DNA from: Alphaproteobacteria bacterium
GTDB lineage: Bacteria > Pseudomonadota > Alphaproteobacteria > RF32 > CAG-239
NCBI GenBank assembly: GCA_017958895.1
Contig: JAGDBT010000118.1
Coordinates: 1-23,881 of the forward strand
Direction: 5' to 3'
DNA: 23,881 nucleotides
The notes beneath the pieces were generated by a model. The model was not told the origin of the DNA. It was given only the letters and a program-made list of their open reading frames with translations, and did not search any database. Positions 8,005 through 17,118 of the stretch are shown here, piece after piece. The position numbers and the translations under genes were made by a program. Every line of letters begins with the position of its first letter. The first letter of the stretch is position 1.

Positions 8005-8199
8005 ATGCCAAAATTAAAAACAAAAAGGGCTGCTGCCAAACGTTTTGACGTTACCGGTTCCGGCCAATTAAAAAGAAGACATTCGTTTAAGAGACACCTT
8101 CTCTTTAACAAACCGACAAAACAAAAAAGACAAGCTCGCGGTTCGGTTATCATTGATGCCGCCAACAAGTTTGTTAAAAAGTTTTTACCGTTTATTTAA
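8005..8199 (+). CDS. rpmI: 50S ribosomal protein L35
   Basis: Small basic protein of the large ribosomal subunit, 64 residues, the normal length. The N-terminus MPKLKTKRAAAKRF, the central GSGQLKRRHSFKRHLL and the C-terminal VKKFLPFI are typical of the family. The frame extends 11 codons further upstream, but the ATG at 8005 has AAAGGGAA 6 bases before it and gives the conserved start. rplT follows after 13 bases with its own GGAGG. infC, which precedes this pair in many bacteria, is absent here, as is common in alphaproteobacteria. Confidence 0.96.
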   Translation: MPKLKTKRAAAKRFDVTGSGQLKRRHSFKRHLLFNKPTKQKRQARGSVIIDAANKFVKKFLPFI

Positions 8200-8212
8200 G
8201 GGAGGATAAGAT

Positions 8213-8572
8213 ATGTCTCGTGTTAAAAGAGGTTTAACGGCTCACGCTCGTCATAAAAAAATCTTAGGTATGGCGAAAGGTTACAGAGGTCGTAATAAAA
8301 ATGTATTCAGAGTAGCTGTTGAAAAGGTTGAAAAAGGTTTGCAATATGCATACCGTGACCGCAAAGCAAAGAAGAGAAGTTTTCGTTCTTTGTGGATTCA
8401 ACGCATCAATGCTGCCACACGTATCCATGATATGACTTATTCTCGATTTATCAGCGGGCTCTTAAAAGCCGGTGTTGAACTCGATCGTAAAGTTCTCGCT
8501 GATATCGCTTTGAAAGAGCCCGAAGCATTTGCTAAGTTGGTAGAAACTGCCAAAGCGGCTCTTAAAAAGTAA
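8213..8572 (+). CDS. rplT: 50S ribosomal protein L20
   Basis: 119-residue 23S rRNA-binding protein needed early in large-subunit assembly. It begins MSRVKRGLTAHARHKKILG and carries GYRGRNKNVFRVA and AYRDRKAKKRSFRSLWIQRINAA, the usual L20 N-terminal extension and core. A strong GGGAGGA precedes the ATG. It is co-transcribed with rpmI and separated from pheS by a terminator-like hairpin. In other bacteria L20 represses its own operon. Confidence 0.97.
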   Translation: MSRVKRGLTAHARHKKILGMAKGYRGRNKNVFRVAVEKVEKGLQYAYRDRKAKKRSFRSLWIQRINAATRIHDMTYSRFISGLLKAGVELDRKVLADIALKEPEAFAKLVETAKAALKK

Positions 8573-8594
8573 ATTATAGATACAAAAAAATTAT

Positions 8595-8638
8595 AAAAAA
8601 GAGTTAGCATGGGTTAGTTCCTACGCCGACTCTTTTTT
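8595..8638 (+). terminator. terminator or attenuator between rplT and pheS
   Basis: A run of A plus GAGT (8595-8604) pairs with ACTC plus six T (8629-8638). An imperfect inner helix includes GC/GC and GGG/CCT pairs. It lies 22 bases after rplT and 30 bases before the pheS ATG. pheST is attenuated in some bacteria, but I see no Phe-rich leader peptide here, so simple partial termination is the modest reading. Confidence 0.7.
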
Positions 8639-8667
8639 ATTTGTTTTAAAATTAAAGGTTGCTGATT

Positions 8668-9777
8668 ATGGAAAATTTAGAAAATTTAAAAACAGAGGCG
8701 CTGAATAAAATTAACGCCGCTGCCGATTTGAAAAGTTTAGAGGAGATACGTGTTGCCTTGACCGGCAAAAAAAGCTATCTTACCGAGTTAATGAAAAGTT
8801 TGGGTTCTTTGCCTTTGGAAGAAAAAATCGCTATGGGTAAATCCCTCAATGTTGTAAAAAATGAAATTGAAAGTGCTCTGGAGCAACGCAAGAATATTTT
8901 GGAAGAACAAGCCTTAAACGATAAACTTGCGGCTGAAAAAATAGATATCACTCTGCCGGTCCGTCCGGAAATTCAGGGCAGAATGCACCCGATTTCCAAA
9001 ATCTTTGAAGAAGTAATGGCTATTTTCGGTCAAATGGGATTTGAAGTTGCCGAAGGTCCGGACATTGAAGATCAGTTCCATAATTTTAATGCGCTCAACA
9101 TGCCGCCGAATCACCCTGCCCGCCAGATGCAGGATACCTTTTATTTGAATGATGATCCGTCAAAACCGTTTGATATGGATGCGGCCTATGTTATCAGAAC
9201 ACAAACTTCCGGCGTGCAAATTCGTACGATGGAAAAACAGCAACCGCCTATCAGAATTATTGCCCCGGGCAGAACTTATCGTTCCGACTACGATGCCACA
9301 CACACTCCGATGTTCCATCAGCTTGAAGGATTGGTAATTGATAAAAACATTACTCTTGCTCACTTAAAGGGTTGTTTATATGACTTTGTTAAAGCCTTTT
9401 TTGAGCTTGATGAACTGCCGGTACGTTATCGTCCGTCATATTTTCCGTTTACGGAACCTTCAGCAGAAATGGATATCGGCTGCCTTAAAACCAAAACCGA
9501 ACTCAAGGTCGGCGCCGGTAATGACTGGTTGGAGATTTTGGGTTGCGGAATGGTACATCCCAATGTTTTACGAGCCGGAGGAGTTGATCCCGACGAATAT
9601 CAGGGCTTTGCGTTCGGCTTAGGTGTTGACCGCTTGGCTATGCTCAAATACGGTATCCCGGACTTGCGCACCTTCTTTGAATCTGATGTGCGTTGGCTCA
9701 AACACTATGGTTTTGCACCGCTTGATTTTTCTTCAATGACAGGCGGTTTAAGTGATAACGGAGGATCGGCACGATGA
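8668..9777 (+). CDS. pheS: phenylalanyl-tRNA synthetase alpha subunit
   Basis: Catalytic subunit of the (alpha-beta)2 enzyme that charges tRNA-Phe. The 369 residues comprise an N-terminal coiled coil (about 1-90) and a class II core. Visible are GRTYRSDYDATHTPMFHQLEG (motif 2), FTEPSAEMDI and the motif 3 GFAFGLGVDRLAML. The frame could begin at TTG 8659, but the ATG at 8668 gives the usual MENLENLK-type start, with AAAGG some 9 bases upstream. The stop codon overlaps the pheT start by four bases (ATGA), giving tight translational coupling for a 1:1 complex. Confidence 0.97.
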   Translation: MENLENLKTEALNKINAAADLKSLEEIRVALTGKKSYLTELMKSLGSLPLEEKIAMGKSLNVVKNEIESALEQRKNILEEQALNDKLAAEKIDITLPVRPEIQGRMHPISKIFEEVMAIFGQMGFEVAEGPDIEDQFHNFNALNMPPNHPARQMQDTFYLNDDPSKPFDMDAAYVIRTQTSGVQIRTMEKQQPPIRIIAPGRTYRSDYDATHTPMFHQLEGLVIDKNITLAHLKGCLYDFVKAFFELDELPVRYRPSYFPFTEPSAEMDIGCLKTKTELKVGAGNDWLEILGCGMVHPNVLRAGGVDPDEYQGFAFGLGVDRLAMLKYGIPDLRTFFESDVRWLKHYGFAPLDFSSMTGGLSDNGGSAR

Positions 9778-12158
9778 AATTCACATTATCTTGGCTCAAA
9801 GAGCATTTAGAAACAACCGCAAATATAGATGAAATAAGCGAAACCTTAACTCGCATCGGTTTGGAAGTTGAGGAAGTTATCAACCCGGCTGCCGGACTGA
9901 ACGGTTTTATTACCGCTCGCATTGATAGTGTGGAAAATCATCCGGATTCCGATCACTTGCATTTGTTATGCGTAAATGACGGCACCAACAAATATCAGGT
10001 AGTTTGCGGCGCCCCGAACGTCAAAACCGGTTTGGTGGGAATTTTTGCCCCTGAAGGCACCTTAATTCCCCTCTTTAACGAGCGCTTAAAAAAGGCGGTC
10101 ATTCGCGGTGTTGAAAGTTGCGGTATGATGTGTGCCGAAGATGAACTCGGTGTCGGACAAGACCACAACGGTATTATTGAACTGCCTGCCGACACACAAA
10201 TCGGTTTGCCGGCTACCCAAGTTTTGAACATTGATCCGATTATTGAAGTATCAATTACCCCTAACCGTGCAGAGTGCTTGGGAGTACGCGGTATTGCTCG
10301 TGATTTGGCGGCTGCCGGTTTGGGAGTCTTAAAACCGCTCAATATTACCAAAACTCCGGGCAAATTTGCCAACCCGATAAAAATCAGCGTTGAATGTCCG
10401 GAAGAATGTCCGATATATACGGGTCGTTACATTAAAGGTGTTAACAATCATGCCGAAACCCCAAAATGGATGAAAGATCGCTTAAATGCCATCGGCATTC
10501 ATTCAATTTCGCCGCTTGTTGATGTTACAAATTACTTGAATTATGATTTGGCTCGCCCTCTGCATGTTTTTGATGCCGATAAATTGGGCGGCGATATTGT
10601 AATTCGTATGGCAAAAGCCGGCGAAAAATTCCTTGCTCTTAACGAGAAAGAATATACTCTGCCGGATTATGCTTTGGGTATTTGCGATGCCGAAGGCGTA
10701 CAATGTTTGGGCGGCATCATGGGCGGCTTAAACAAAGGCTGTTCCGCTGACACCGTTAATGTGTTGTTGGAGTGTGCTTTATTCAAGCCGGTATGTATTG
10801 CCAAAACCGGACGTCATCTGCAGATTGATTCGGATTCTCGTTATCGTTATGAACGTTGGGTTGATCCTAAATCAAATATCAGCGGTTCGGATTATGCCAC
10901 AGCTCTTATCTTAGAGATTTGCGGCGGAGAGGCCTCGGAATTGACCATAGTCGGCACTGAGCAATATGAACCGCAAGTAGCTTACCTGCGTCCTGAAAGA
11001 ATGGAAACTTTGGTCGGTATGCCGGTCAGCACAGAAAAACAAATCGAAATTTTAAACAACCTCGGTTTTTCCACCTCCCTGGAAAACGGAAAAATTAGGG
11101 CTGTTTCTCCGAGTTGGCGCGGTGATATTGAGTGCGAACAGGATTTAATTGAAGAAATCGTACGCATGATTGGTTTGGATGAAATTCCGGCTGTTTCGTT
11201 GCCGCATGATAAACTGCCGAAACCGATTTTAACCCCGCAACAACACAATGCCATGATAGTTAAGCATGAACTGGCTTCTCGCGGTATGTATGAAACCGTA
11301 ACCTGGAGTTTCAGCGACAGTCAGACTGCCCGCTACTTCCGGAAAGGACAACCTGAAATTCTTTTGCAAAATCCTATTGTAAAAGAACTTGATGAAATGC
11401 GTCCTTCCATTTTACCGAATTTGTTGTTGGCCGCCAAAAACAATATTGTTCGCGGTTACCCTAACATAGCGCTATTTGAAGTAGGTCCGGAATTTTTCGG
11501 GCGCAATCCGGGAGAACAACATACTTCTGCCACCGGAATTCGCGTAGGACAAACCTCCAAAAAAGATTGGAACGGTTCGGTTCGCGATTATGATATATTT
11601 GATGCCAAAGCCGATGCTCTTGCCGTAATAGCGGCGGCCAACGGTCCGTTTGAAAACCCGCAAATTACCGCTGATGCTCCGACCTATTATCATCCGGGAC
11701 GTTCCGGCACCATACGTTTGGGTAAGAATGTTTTGGCTTATTTCGGCGAAATTCATCCGAGCATCTTAAAGGCTTTTGATATTAAGGCTCGTGTCGTGGC
11801 TTTTGAGGTAAATTTGGATAATATCCCGTTGCCTCGCCATATTACCGATAAAACGCGTAAAAAGTTGGAATTATCGGCTCTGCAACCTTTGGATAAAGAT
11901 TTGGCTTTTGTGGTCAATAAAGACGTTACCGCCGCAAACATTATTGCCGCGGCCAAGAATGCCGACCGCAATCAAATCACCGATGTCAGAATTTTTGACA
12001 TTTATGAAGGAAGTAATTTACCTGAGGGCAAAAAGTCAATTGCCATCAGCTTGACTTTCCAACCTTTAGAACAAACCTTTACCGATAAGGATATTGAGAA
12101 TTTAATGAATAAAGTTATTGTGGAAGTCGGTAAAAAAACCGGCGGAGAATTGAGATAG
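9774..12158 (+). CDS. pheT: phenylalanyl-tRNA synthetase beta subunit
   Basis: Large subunit of PheRS, 794 residues, normal length. The domain order is standard: MKFTLSWLKEHLETT start, an EMAP-like tRNA-binding domain (about 39-150), B3/B4 editing domain (about 210-390), B5 (about 400-475), a catalytic-like core, and an FDX-ACB anticodon-binding domain at the C-terminus. It starts inside the pheS stop codon. proS follows 10 bases later with its own AGGAGA, so the two synthetases are probably one transcript. Confidence 0.97.
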   Translation: MKFTLSWLKEHLETTANIDEISETLTRIGLEVEEVINPAAGLNGFITARIDSVENHPDSDHLHLLCVNDGTNKYQVVCGAPNVKTGLVGIFAPEGTLIPLFNERLKKAVIRGVESCGMMCAEDELGVGQDHNGIIELPADTQIGLPATQVLNIDPIIEVSITPNRAECLGVRGIARDLAAAGLGVLKPLNITKTPGKFANPIKISVECPEECPIYTGRYIKGVNNHAETPKWMKDRLNAIGIHSISPLVDVTNYLNYDLARPLHVFDADKLGGDIVIRMAKAGEKFLALNEKEYTLPDYALGICDAEGVQCLGGIMGGLNKGCSADTVNVLLECALFKPVCIAKTGRHLQIDSDSRYRYERWVDPKSNISGSDYATALILEICGGEASELTIVGTEQYEPQVAYLRPERMETLVGMPVSTEKQIEILNNLGFSTSLENGKIRAVSPSWRGDIECEQDLIEEIVRMIGLDEIPAVSLPHDKLPKPILTPQQHNAMIVKHELASRGMYETVTWSFSDSQTARYFRKGQPEILLQNPIVKELDEMRPSILPNLLLAAKNNIVRGYPNIALFEVGPEFFGRNPGEQHTSATGIRVGQTSKKDWNGSVRDYDIFDAKADALAVIAAANGPFENPQITADAPTYYHPGRSGTIRLGKNVLAYFGEIHPSILKAFDIKARVVAFEVNLDNIPLPRHITDKTRKKLELSALQPLDKDLAFVVNKDVTAANIIAAAKNADRNQITDVRIFDIYEGSNLPEGKKSIAISLTFQPLEQTFTDKDIENLMNKVIVEVGKKTGGELR

Positions 12159-12168
12159 GAGAACACCA

Positions 12169-12711
12169 ATGGCTATGAAAACCACTCGCAAAGAAAATTA
12201 TCCGGAATGGTATCAAAATGTTGTGTCTGAAGCCGACATGGCAGAAAATTCCGTTTCTCCGGGTTGTATGGTTATGAAAGCCTGGGGATATGGTATTTGG
12301 GAACGTATTCAACGGGTTTTGGATGAAAAAATAAAGGAAACCGGACACGAAAACTACTATTTTCCGATGTTCATTCCTCTCTCCTTTTTCCAAAAAGAAG
12401 CCGAACATGTTGAAGGTTTTGCCAAGGAAATGGCGGTTGTTACCCATTCGCGTTTAGTAAACGAAAACGGCAAACTCAAACCTTCCTCGCCTTTGGAAGA
12501 GCCGCTTATTGTGCGTCCTACCAGTGAAACCATTATCGCCGACTCGTTTGCCAAATGGGTAAAATCATATCGTGATTTACCGATTTTGCTGAATCAATGG
12601 GCTAATGTGGTGCGTTGGGAAATGCGTCCGCGTTTATATTTGCGCACCCGTGAATTCTTATGGCAAGAAGGACATACCGTTCATGCAACACATAAAGAAG
12701 CCGAAGAATAA
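12169..12711 (+). CDS. proS: prolyl-tRNA synthetase, N-terminal part (in-frame TAA)
   Basis: This is the first 180 residues of a class II prolyl-tRNA synthetase of the short archaeal/eukaryotic-like type, also found in Thermus. It shows the N-terminal EWYQNVVSEADMA, motif 1 region, the RPTSETI loop and motif 2 (RWEMRPRLYLRTREFLWQEG). It ends HATHKEAEE followed by TAA at 12709-12711. Thermus ProRS, from memory, reads HATREEAEEE at this point, so the stop replaces a Glu codon (GAA to TAA). The same frame continues with TVKMLEVYRDF after the stop. AGGAGA six bases before the ATG fixes the start. Alone this fragment lacks motif 3 and the anticodon-binding domain and cannot be a complete enzyme. 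Confidence 0.85.
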   Translation: MAMKTTRKENYPEWYQNVVSEADMAENSVSPGCMVMKAWGYGIWERIQRVLDEKIKETGHENYYFPMFIPLSFFQKEAEHVEGFAKEMAVVTHSRLVNENGKLKPSSPLEEPLIVRPTSETIIADSFAKWVKSYRDLPILLNQWANVVRWEMRPRLYLRTREFLWQEGHTVHATHKEAEE

Positions 12712-12720
12712 ACCGTTAAA

Positions 12721-13686
12721 ATGTTGGAAGTTTATCGTGATTTTTCGGAAAATGCTTTAGCTATGCCGGTTATAGTCGGTCGCAAGCCGGAATATGATAA
12801 ATTCCCGGGCGCTTTAGATACTTATTGTATTGAAGCAATGATGCAGGACGGTAAAGCCCTACAAGCCGGAACATCTCACTTTTTGGGGCAAAATTTTGCT
12901 AAGTCGGCAGATATCAAATTCGTAAATCAAAACAACGAACAAGAATACGCCTACACCACTTCTTGGGGAGTTTCCACCCGCTTAATCGGCGGAACAATTA
13001 TGTGTCATGCCGATGACGACGGAATGGTTGTTCCTCCGCATGTGGCACCGTATCAGGTTGTTATTGTGCCGATAATCAAAAAAGCCGAAGATACCCAAAG
13101 AGTAATGGACTACATTGAAAATCTGCAAAAGCAATTGAAGAGCAAAACAGCTTTCGGCGAAAAAATTCGTCTTAAAGTCGATACTCGTGATAAAGCCAGT
13201 GTCGATAAAGTTTGGGAATGGGTACGCAAAGGAGCCCCGATTGTTTGTGAAATCGGCCCTCGTGATATTGATAATGAAGCATTGATGGCAAAAGAGCGGA
13301 TTTTCTTAAATCAGCCTGAGGGCAAAAAAATTATCAAGGCTTCCGATTTTATCGCACAAATCGGCGAACGTTTGGAATTTTTGCAACATGCCATGTTTGA
13401 AAAAGCCAAAGCGCGTCTTGATATGAACATACGCACAGATATAATCGAGCCGGAGCAATTTGCCGCTTATTTTGCCAATTCCAATGAATGGATTGAGGAC
13501 GGAAAACTCGGTAAGGTTGCGTTTGTACGCGGAAAATGGTGCGGTGATGCGCAGACCGAAGAAATTTTGAAATCCATGAAAATTACCATTCGTTGTATTC
13601 CGTTTGACCAAAGCGGAACCGTGGGAAAATGCCTTTTGACCGGCAAAGAAGCCACAATGGATGTTATTTATGCCCGTTCTTATTAG
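12721..13686 (+). CDS. proS: prolyl-tRNA synthetase, C-terminal part
   Basis: This is the rest of the enzyme in the same reading frame, 321 residues from ATG 12721, three sense codons after the TAA. It carries the rest of the class II core (GRKPEYDKFPGALDTYCIEA, GTSHFLGQNFAK), motif 3 (TTSWGVSTRLIGG), the anticodon-binding domain beginning VAPYQVVIVPI, and the C-terminal domain ending in RSY, typical of this ProRS type. With the upstream part the total would be about 505 residues, the expected full length. No canonical ribosome binding site precedes 12721, so independent translation would need reinitiation after the TAA. There is no other damage, so the break is recent, an error, or tolerated. 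A bidirectional terminator follows. Confidence 0.85.
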   Translation: MLEVYRDFSENALAMPVIVGRKPEYDKFPGALDTYCIEAMMQDGKALQAGTSHFLGQNFAKSADIKFVNQNNEQEYAYTTSWGVSTRLIGGTIMCHADDDGMVVPPHVAPYQVVIVPIIKKAEDTQRVMDYIENLQKQLKSKTAFGEKIRLKVDTRDKASVDKVWEWVRKGAPIVCEIGPRDIDNEALMAKERIFLNQPEGKKIIKASDFIAQIGERLEFLQHAMFEKAKARLDMNIRTDIIEPEQFAAYFANSNEWIEDGKLGKVAFVRGKWCGDAQTEEILKSMKITIRCIPFDQSGTVGKCLLTGKEATMDVIYARSY

Positions 13687-13708
13687 TAACGAATGTCGAT
13701 TAAACAAC

Positions 13709-13739
13709 AAAAAAACGGCCTGCAAAAGGCCGTTTTTTT
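13709..13739. terminator. bidirectional terminator between proS and a barrel gene
   Basis: Seven A plus CGGCCT (13709-13721) pair with AGGCCG plus seven T (13727-13739) around a 5-base loop. It serves the rpmI-proS operon on the plus strand and, by symmetry, the minus-strand barrel gene whose stop codon overlaps its end. Confidence 0.9.
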
Positions 13740-14715
13740 AGAATCTGTAACGAAGAGTTACTCCGAATTGCCAGCTCTCTTCATTCCAGTAATTTAAGAT
13801 TCCTATGATATCATCATCAGTCTCATCATCCGGATTAAGAGATCTTATGTATCTCGCAAAAACCAAGATGTCTGTATTTTTGATTGATGTGGTAAGAAGG
13901 TTGGTTTTGAGCCATACCTGCATGCCATACTTATAACACCAATCGGTGTAATAATAAGGCTCAAAATCATCATCGTTCCAAAAATAATACGTACCTGTGG
14001 ATTTACCTCCACCCCAAAGTCCGTCAATTCCTATACCTAAAGGATGACCGTTTCCGGTTTCAACTCCGAGTTTGAGCATAAAATCACACGTAATTCCATA
14101 GGAATTTTGACTATCGAAAGCTGCCAAGAGACCGACGCTGTATGCAAAACCGAAACGGTTTATCTCCAACATATCGCCATTGACTTTTCCGGGAACAAAT
14201 ATCATTCTGTAACCGATATTCATTCCCATATTAAGTTCTTTAATAAGCCCCTCAGTAACATCTCCTCTGTTTCCACCATCAGCACCGGCACCTGTCAGAC
14301 CATCGGCATCACTTTCATCATCATCTTTATCTTTTCCGGCCAATGTACTTATTTCAAGGGTCTGATAAATATAATGACTTTTTGCAAAACGACTGTTACC
14401 GACAACCGGAACGCTCTTCTTTTGGTCGATGGGATAATCTTCTTCACCTTCCAACATTTTGTCGCTCAATTTGCTTAACAGCAGAGAAACTTGCTGAAGT
14501 TCTGCAGTGCTTACAGCTGAATAAACTTCTGCGGAAACTGTCGACGGCTCTCCGGCGGGTTCGGTTACGATTTGAGGAACTTCTGCGGGATCTTGAACTG
14601 TTACGGAATCCGATATGGGAGAAACCTCACTCTCCAAGAACTCTCTTACCTCTTGCGCATGTGCTTGGCACACCACAAGCATCGTGATTAACACGATTAC
14701 AATCTTTTTATACAT
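13738..14715 (-). CDS. secreted outer-membrane beta-barrel protein, unknown
   Basis: The 325-residue protein starts with a clear signal peptide (basic MYKK, hydrophobic core, AHA near residue 20). A Pro/Glu/Val/Ser-rich stretch (about 22-80) and an acidic Gly/Asp-rich loop (KDKDDDESDAD, about 130-150) follow. The rest shows alternating strands rich in Tyr, Trp and Gly, ending in YRF, an outer-membrane insertion signature. It is probably an outer-membrane protein; I cannot name a family. No Shine-Dalgarno sequence precedes the ATG, which is unusual in this window. A good promoter lies just upstream, so expression may be independent of the phosphatase gene that ends 64 bases before it. Confidence 0.75.
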   Translation of the reverse strand: MYKKIVIVLITMLVVCQAHAQEVREFLESEVSPISDSVTVQDPAEVPQIVTEPAGEPSTVSAEVYSAVSTAELQQVSLLLSKLSDKMLEGEEDYPIDQKKSVPVVGNSRFAKSHYIYQTLEISTLAGKDKDDDESDADGLTGAGADGGNRGDVTEGLIKELNMGMNIGYRMIFVPGKVNGDMLEINRFGFAYSVGLLAAFDSQNSYGITCDFMLKLGVETGNGHPLGIGIDGLWGGGKSTGTYYFWNDDDFEPYYYTDWCYKYGMQVWLKTNLLTTSIKNTDILVFARYIRSLNPDDETDDDIIGILNYWNEESWQFGVTLRYRF

Positions 14716-14744
14716 ATATATAAATTATTTGATTTTCTGTCTAA

Positions 14745-14772
14745 ATTATAGTCTATTTATTTTAAAATGCAA
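14745..14772 (-). promoter_or_regulatory. promoter of the 325-residue barrel gene
   Basis: On the minus strand TTGCAT and a perfect TATAAT are 16 bases apart, ending 29 bases before the ATG at 14715. It lies between that gene and the end of the upstream phosphatase gene. Confidence 0.65.
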
Positions 14773-14779
14773 GCATTTT

Positions 14780-17116
14780 TTATTTTTTTATGCTTAAAGT
14801 AAGGATATTGCTTATATTGCTACGGATATATGAAATTTTATCGGTAAGCTTGCGAGCTAAATATATACCCAATCCGCCTATTTCGCGTTCTTCCGCTGAC
14901 TTTGTCACATCGGGTTCTTCTTTTTCCAACGGATTAAATTTTCTGCCGATATCGCCGAAACCGACATTATAAAACTTATCATCCTCATCTATTACAATAC
15001 CTACCCTGCCTGATGTTTCATAAGCATATTTGGCAATATTGGTAAAGATTTCTTCACTGGCAATAATCATATTGCGCCGCTTTTTCTCAGAAATACCGTG
15101 TGCAATCATATCTTGCTCAATATATTCCAGAACCTCTTGAGTGTTTTTAATATCGGCAACAAAAACCCTGCCTTCATCAAACGAACCGCAATACATTAAT
15201 TCTAACATGGTTATATCATCTGAATGTTCGGCACCGTCAATAAACTCCGCTACATCTTTATCCACAAAATATATTGTATCGGAAGCTGATTGGAAATGAC
15301 TATTTAAAACTTTCTTCAAACGCTCATCGCCATAAAATTCACCTTTAATATTTTCCGCTTCCGTAACTCCGTCCGTATATAAAAACAGCCGGTCAAATTC
15401 TTTCATTTTGATACTTTGTACCTTATATTCAGTATCTCTCATTCCGCCTAACACCATATTTGACTCGCAATTCAAATGATAATAGCCGTTTTTATCTTTA
15501 TAATAAGGCGGATTATGTCCGGCATTAACATATTTCAGAAGTCCGGTTTTAACATTCAAAACCGCCAAAAATGCCGTTACAAAAAGATTTGCATTATCGC
15601 CGCAGAGTTCATTATTAACATTGAAAAATATTTTATCCAATGTTGCACCGCTCATGGCATTAGCCTTTATCAAAGCTTTGGCGGTCATCATATATAAAGC
15701 GCCCGGAATACCTTTTCCTGAAACATCGGCGATAACAACTGCAAAATGATCTTCATCAATTGCAAAAGCATCATAAAAATCTCCGCCGACCTGTTTTGCC
15801 GGTGTCATTGAAGCACTTACTTCATAAGACTTATTAGGTATAAAACCTTGCGGCAAGGCAGCCTGCTGAATACTGCTGGCAATTTCAAGTTCACTGAGAT
15901 TCTTTTGGGTATCGGCGGCCGCTTCTTCCACCAGTTTAATGTGTTCAAGCAAATTATCGCGCATTCGGTGAAAGGCTTCTGTCATAGTGCCGATTTCATC
16001 TTCAGAAGAAATTTTCGGCAACTCTCCGGAAAAGTCGCCTTTACCGTATTGCAATGCAATTTTACTCAAATCAAGCAACGGTTTGGCGGAACGATGGCAA
16101 ATGTAACTTATAAAACAGAACAAAGCAATCAAGCCTAAAATCATTGCCATCATGGTCCGTAATTGGAAATTGCGTACCGGTTCCCAGAAAAGTTCTTGCG
16201 AAAAGACCAAAAAGACTCCCCACTCCATACCTTCCACCGGCGCATAAAACATTATAACGGCATCGTTAAACACCGAAGATGACGGCATCTCCCCACGTCC
16301 GGATTTATGGAAACGCAAGTTAAATCCCGCACTTCTGAGCTGAGGCAAATGAAATTCATGAGCCAACTCAAAAATAGTTTTATGTAACTGAATGTTCGGA
16401 TTCGGATGCACGATATACGTTCCGTCTTTTGAGGTAATCAAAAATCTGCCTTCGGTTTGAAAGTCATACCCCAATATTTCTCTCTGCAAAGAGCCTAAAT
16501 CAATGGATACGGCCACCAAACCGGTAAAATCAGCCGAACCTGAAAACTTAAACGGAATCAAACAGGTAACAACCCACGGCTTTTGCGGATGTTCTTCATC
16601 TACATACGGCTCGGACCAAAAAGTTTTTTCTTCTTTAGGGGTGGCTCTGAACCATGGATAACTTTTATATAAATCAGAAATATGAGTGGTTTTAAATATA
16701 AAATTTCCTTCTGACAATGCCCCGGAATAAAGTGTTCCGCTTTTCACATCTCCGTTTGGAAAAACATATATCCAGGCATGTGAGGCATCAGATTTATCAT
16801 ATTCCAAGGTTTGCAAAGCCGAACGCAAAATATTGCGCATCATATTTACATCAGAAGTTTTCAACTCCTTTAAGGTATTTTTCATGGTAAGCGCGGCCGA
16901 TTCCGTTTTCCAACCGATGGAATTTATTTCGGAAACCGTTCTTTGTAATGATTTTTGCGCTAAAGATTCAACATTTAACTGTACAATCGGTTGCATATAA
17001 CGCGACAGAAAAAACAGCAATAAGACGCCGCCTGCCAAAACACAAGACAGAACACCCACGCTCAAGCGAAATGACATTGATTGCCGTCTGAACCATATCC
17101 GTCGCAAAAAAGACAT
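14780..17116 (-). CDS. Cache-HAMP-PP2C phosphatase with fused anti-sigma-type kinase domain
   Basis: A 778-residue signalling protein. Membrane segments at about 17-38 and 322-341 flank an extracytoplasmic Cache-type sensor (FWSEPYVDEEHPQKPWV near 166-181). A HAMP region (about 342-395), a short coiled coil, an RsbU/SpoIIE-type PP2C domain (about 430-640) and a GHKL ATPase domain of the RsbW type (about 655-777) follow. Phosphatase metal residues look intact (GGDFYDA 444-450, ADVSGKG, TDG 581-583, DDI). The ATPase N-box (EEIFTNIAKYA), DIGRKFNP and GGLGIYLA are present. It starts two bases after a STAS gene, its likely substrate. Such pairs regulate by phosphorylation and dephosphorylation of the STAS protein in response to an external signal. 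No sigma factor is nearby, so the output is unknown. Confidence 0.88.
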   Translation of the reverse strand: MSFLRRIWFRRQSMSFRLSVGVLSCVLAGGVLLLFFLSRYMQPIVQLNVESLAQKSLQRTVSEINSIGWKTESAALTMKNTLKELKTSDVNMMRNILRSALQTLEYDKSDASHAWIYVFPNGDVKSGTLYSGALSEGNFIFKTTHISDLYKSYPWFRATPKEEKTFWSEPYVDEEHPQKPWVVTCLIPFKFSGSADFTGLVAVSIDLGSLQREILGYDFQTEGRFLITSKDGTYIVHPNPNIQLHKTIFELAHEFHLPQLRSAGFNLRFHKSGRGEMPSSSVFNDAVIMFYAPVEGMEWGVFLVFSQELFWEPVRNFQLRTMMAMILGLIALFCFISYICHRSAKPLLDLSKIALQYGKGDFSGELPKISSEDEIGTMTEAFHRMRDNLLEHIKLVEEAAADTQKNLSELEIASSIQQAALPQGFIPNKSYEVSASMTPAKQVGGDFYDAFAIDEDHFAVVIADVSGKGIPGALYMMTAKALIKANAMSGATLDKIFFNVNNELCGDNANLFVTAFLAVLNVKTGLLKYVNAGHNPPYYKDKNGYYHLNCESNMVLGGMRDTEYKVQSIKMKEFDRLFLYTDGVTEAENIKGEFYGDERLKKVLNSHFQSASDTIYFVDKDVAEFIDGAEHSDDITMLELMYCGSFDEGRVFVADIKNTQEVLEYIEQDMIAHGISEKKRRNMIIASEEIFTNIAKYAYETSGRVGIVIDEDDKFYNVGFGDIGRKFNPLEKEEPDVTKSAEEREIGGLGIYLARKLTDKISYIRSNISNILTLSIKK

Positions 17117-17118
17117 AT

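Noticed and set aside
12709..12711. Reassigned stop codon in this organism
   Set aside because: TAA ends many genes here at the expected place (pgk, gap, rplT, tsaC), and TAG and TGA are also used as stops; only proS contains an internal one.
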